64,000 nucleotides of DNA from Acidimicrobiales bacterium. Lineage in GTDB: Bacteria > Actinomycetota > Acidimicrobiia > Acidimicrobiales > Aldehydirespiratoraceae. The number at the start of each line of letters is the position of its first letter. Positions within the stretch are counted from its first letter, which is position 1. Both the position numbers and the translations under genes were made by a program. Below the pieces are notes generated by a model. The model ran no database searches. It was not told where the DNA came from and saw only the letters and a program-made list of their open reading frames with translations. The stretch lies in NCBI GenBank assembly GCA_029246685.1, contig JAQWMR010000010.1, positions 310,001-374,000 of the forward strand, written 5' to 3'. Positions 62,376 to 64,000 of the stretch are shown piece after piece.

Positions 62376-62603
62376 GTGGACGTCCGTATCGGTGTGACCG
62401 ACCATCCTCGCGAGATTGCGGTGAAGCTCGCCGGCGACACAGACCGCGCCGCGGTCAAGGCCCAGATCGAGGCGGCCCTCGCGGGCTCCGCCGACACGCT
62501 GTGGCTCACGGACGAGAAGGGTGGTGAGGTCGGCATCCCGTCGGCTCGGATCGCCTTCGCCGAGATCGGCCCCGAGGGGGGCAGCCCGATCGGCTTCGGC
62601 TGA
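62376..62603 (+). CDS. DUF3107 family protein
   Basis: A 75-residue protein matching DUF3107: MDVRIGVTDHPREIAVKLAG, then KAQIEAALAGSADTLWLTDE and IPSARIAFAEIGPEGG. It is a small, widespread actinobacterial family often downstream of DNA-repair or Fe-S genes; function unknown. GTG 62376 is preceded by AAAGAGAGA. The kinase gene starts 6 bases after the stop. Confidence 0.85.
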   Translation: MDVRIGVTDHPREIAVKLAGDTDRAAVKAQIEAALAGSADTLWLTDEKGGEVGIPSARIAFAEIGPEGGSPIGFG

Positions 62604-62609
62604 TCCACC

Positions 62610-64000
62610 ATGGCGAGTCTTGACGAACTCGCCCGCCGGTCAACGGCGCTCGACGACCCGGCCATCGACCATTGCGGTCAGCTGGTCGGCGGTTGGTCAC
62701 TACTGAGCGACCTGTCGTTCTCGGATCTGCTGCTCTACGCTCCGACTGACGCGTCTGCGTCGCGGTTCGTCGTTCTCGGGCACACGCGTTCGGTCACGGG
62801 CAGCACGGTCCATCCCACTGATCCTGTCGGAAACGAGGTTTCCGCCGTGGATCGTCCGTTGCTGCAGCGGGCGATGCTCGAAGGGCGTCGCGACGAGGGC
62901 CTGGTCGCGCGCAGCAGCGGCGAACCCGGGGGCGACCCCCTCGTCGATGAGACGCTCGGTGGGATCGGCGGCCGCCTGACCGTCGACTACATCCCGGTTC
63001 GTACCGGCGACCAGGTTGTGGCGGTCCTGGCCCGGGAGAGCGATCCCGGGCTGCTGCGCCAACCCAATCAGGCCGAGCGCCGCTATCGCGATGTCTGGGA
63101 GCGGTTCGCCGTGATGGTGGGCGCCGGTGATTTTCCCCTCGAGCGTTCCGAACGTGTCGGCGAGTTCCGCGAGCCCCGCGTCGGAGACGGAGTGGTGATC
63201 CTCGATCGCGAGCAGCGCGTCGAGTTCGCGTCGCCAAATGCGATGTCCGCGCTGCACCGGCTGGGTGTCCTGACGAATGTCGTGGGCCGGGGGATGAGCG
63301 AGCTCGACCAGGACGATCGCGTCGTGCGCCGGGCATTCACCTCCCGCCATAGCACGGTCGGCGAACTCGAGCGGGGCCGTATCTCGGTCATCGCCCGCTG
63401 CCACCCGCTGGTCGAGGACCGCCGGGTGAGTGGCGCGGTCCTGCTGCTCCGCGACATCTCGGAGCTGCGGTCGCGCGACAAGCTCCTCGTGTCGAAGGAT
63501 GCGACCATCCGAGAGATCCACCACCGGGTGAAGAACAACCTGCAGACGATCCAGTCGCTCCTGCGGCTGCAGTCCCGCCGACTCGACTCGGACGAGGCTC
63601 GTGGTGCCGTGGAGCAGTCCGCCCGGCGCATCGGGTCGATCGCCATCGTGCACGAGACGCTGTCCACGGAGACGGCCGATGTCGTCGACTTCGACGCCGT
63701 TGCCCACCGCGTGGTTCGGATGGTTGAGGAGGGGCTCGGTTCCACTGACCGTCCACTGCAGATCCGGATCACCGGCTCCTGGGGTGAGCTGTCGGGCGAT
63801 GTGGCGATGCCACTGGCTGTCGTGCTCACGGAGCTGGTTCAGAACGCCGTCGATCACTCCGCAAGCGACGGGTCGGTGGACGTCACCCTTCGCGTCGCCG
63901 GCAAGGAACTCGAGATGCGAGTGGTGGACGGCGGCGCCGGTGTGCCCGAAGGTTTCGCGTTGGACCGCGATGCGGGACTCGGGCTCACGATCGTGCGGAC
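62610..64000 (+). CDS. pdtaS: PdtaS-like sensor histidine kinase (HisKA_2), 3' end outside window
   Basis: At least 463 residues, running off the window. The order follows M. tuberculosis PdtaS: an N-terminal GAF-like domain (about 1-150; VVGEWQ-like GQLVGGWSLLSDLSFSDLLL), a PAS domain (about 195-295; GVVILDREQRVEFASPNAMS), the phosphoacceptor region SKDATIREIHHRVKNNLQTI (His304/His305) and an ATPase domain with ELVQNAVDHS and DGGAGVP. PdtaS is a soluble kinase that phosphorylates the ANTAR-domain antiterminator PdtaR; copper and nitric oxide sensing are reported for it. The start ATG 62610 is close behind DUF3107. The terminal nucleotide-binding motifs continue past 64000. Confidence 0.9.
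   Translation, partial: MASLDELARRSTALDDPAIDHCGQLVGGWSLLSDLSFSDLLLYAPTDASASRFVVLGHTRSVTGSTVHPTDPVGNEVSAVDRPLLQRAMLEGRRDEGLVARSSGEPGGDPLVDETLGGIGGRLTVDYIPVRTGDQVVAVLARESDPGLLRQPNQAERRYRDVWERFAVMVGAGDFPLERSERVGEFREPRVGDGVVILDREQRVEFASPNAMSALHRLGVLTNVVGRGMSELDQDDRVVRRAFTSRHSTVGELERGRISVIARCHPLVEDRRVSGAVLLLRDISELRSRDKLLVSKDATIREIHHRVKNNLQTIQSLLRLQSRRLDSDEARGAVEQSARRIGSIAIVHETLSTETADVVDFDAVAHRVVRMVEEGLGSTDRPLQIRITGSWGELSGDVAMPLAVVLTELVQNAVDHSASDGSVDVTLRVAGKELEMRVVDGGAGVPEGFALDRDAGLGLTIVR

Overview
The window reads as chromosomal DNA of a GC-rich actinobacterium, probably class Acidimicrobiia (Ilumatobacter-like) and probably marine. This placement is an inference. It rests on DUF3107, DUF5317, a septum-formation lipoprotein, a class E-type sortase, a PdtaS-type kinase, frequent GTG/TTG starts and 4-bp gene overlaps. 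The marine part rests on genes for methylated osmolytes. I saw no rRNA, tRNA, CRISPR array, transposase or phage gene. Coding density is very high and the only gene-poor stretch is about 60102-60442.

Region 1 (1-6070) is ordinary: the end of an aldehyde dehydrogenase, a ferric-reductase-like/VOC pair, DUF5990, MFS and EamA transporters and a META-domain protein.

Region 2 (6146-34427) is an island for methylated onium compounds. The forward run holds an IclR regulator, an MttB-family methyltransferase without pyrrolysine, a Rieske monooxygenase, a dimethylglycine-dehydrogenase-type FAD/GcvT enzyme and a DddP-type M24 protein with the full known DMSP-lyase active-site set. After rtcB come a peptide/opine-type ABC importer and a BetA-like choline dehydrogenase. 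Next are a DmdA-like THF-dependent demethylase with an MFS transporter, and a divergent pabB-pabC fusion that makes the folate precursor pABA. A reverse-strand operon (28226-34427) then encodes a corrinoid methyl-transfer system: corrinoid protein, DUF1638, virulence-factor-family protein, pterin:corrinoid methyltransferase, RACo-type reactivase and a second MttB. My model is uptake and stepwise demethylation or cleavage of choline, betaine and DMSP-like compounds, with methyl groups passed to tetrahydrofolate. Five proteins of this island carry Arg/Gly-rich tails, while the corrinoid carrier has a strongly acidic leader.

Region 3 (34613-50923) is mixed housekeeping: leuS, MFS, HAD, YcaQ, thioesterase, NUDIX, TetR, a GT4/GH63-like pair, DUF5317 and a septum-formation lipoprotein. 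Two exported-enzyme genes here (a lytic transglycosylase and a sortase) are cut by an in-frame TAG just before the catalytic domain. A metalloprotease in region 2 is cut by TAA in the same way, and an SGNH hydrolase survives only as a 3' part.

Region 4 (51002-60101) is a System I cytochrome c maturation operon (ccmABCDEFGH plus a TPR protein), followed by a membrane-anchored YceI - cytochrome c - copper monooxygenase-like fusion. Region 5 (60102-64000) holds two gene remnants, a SufR-like regulator divergent from an Mrp-type Fe-S carrier across a 17-bp palindrome, DUF3107, and a PdtaS-like histidine kinase that runs off the end.
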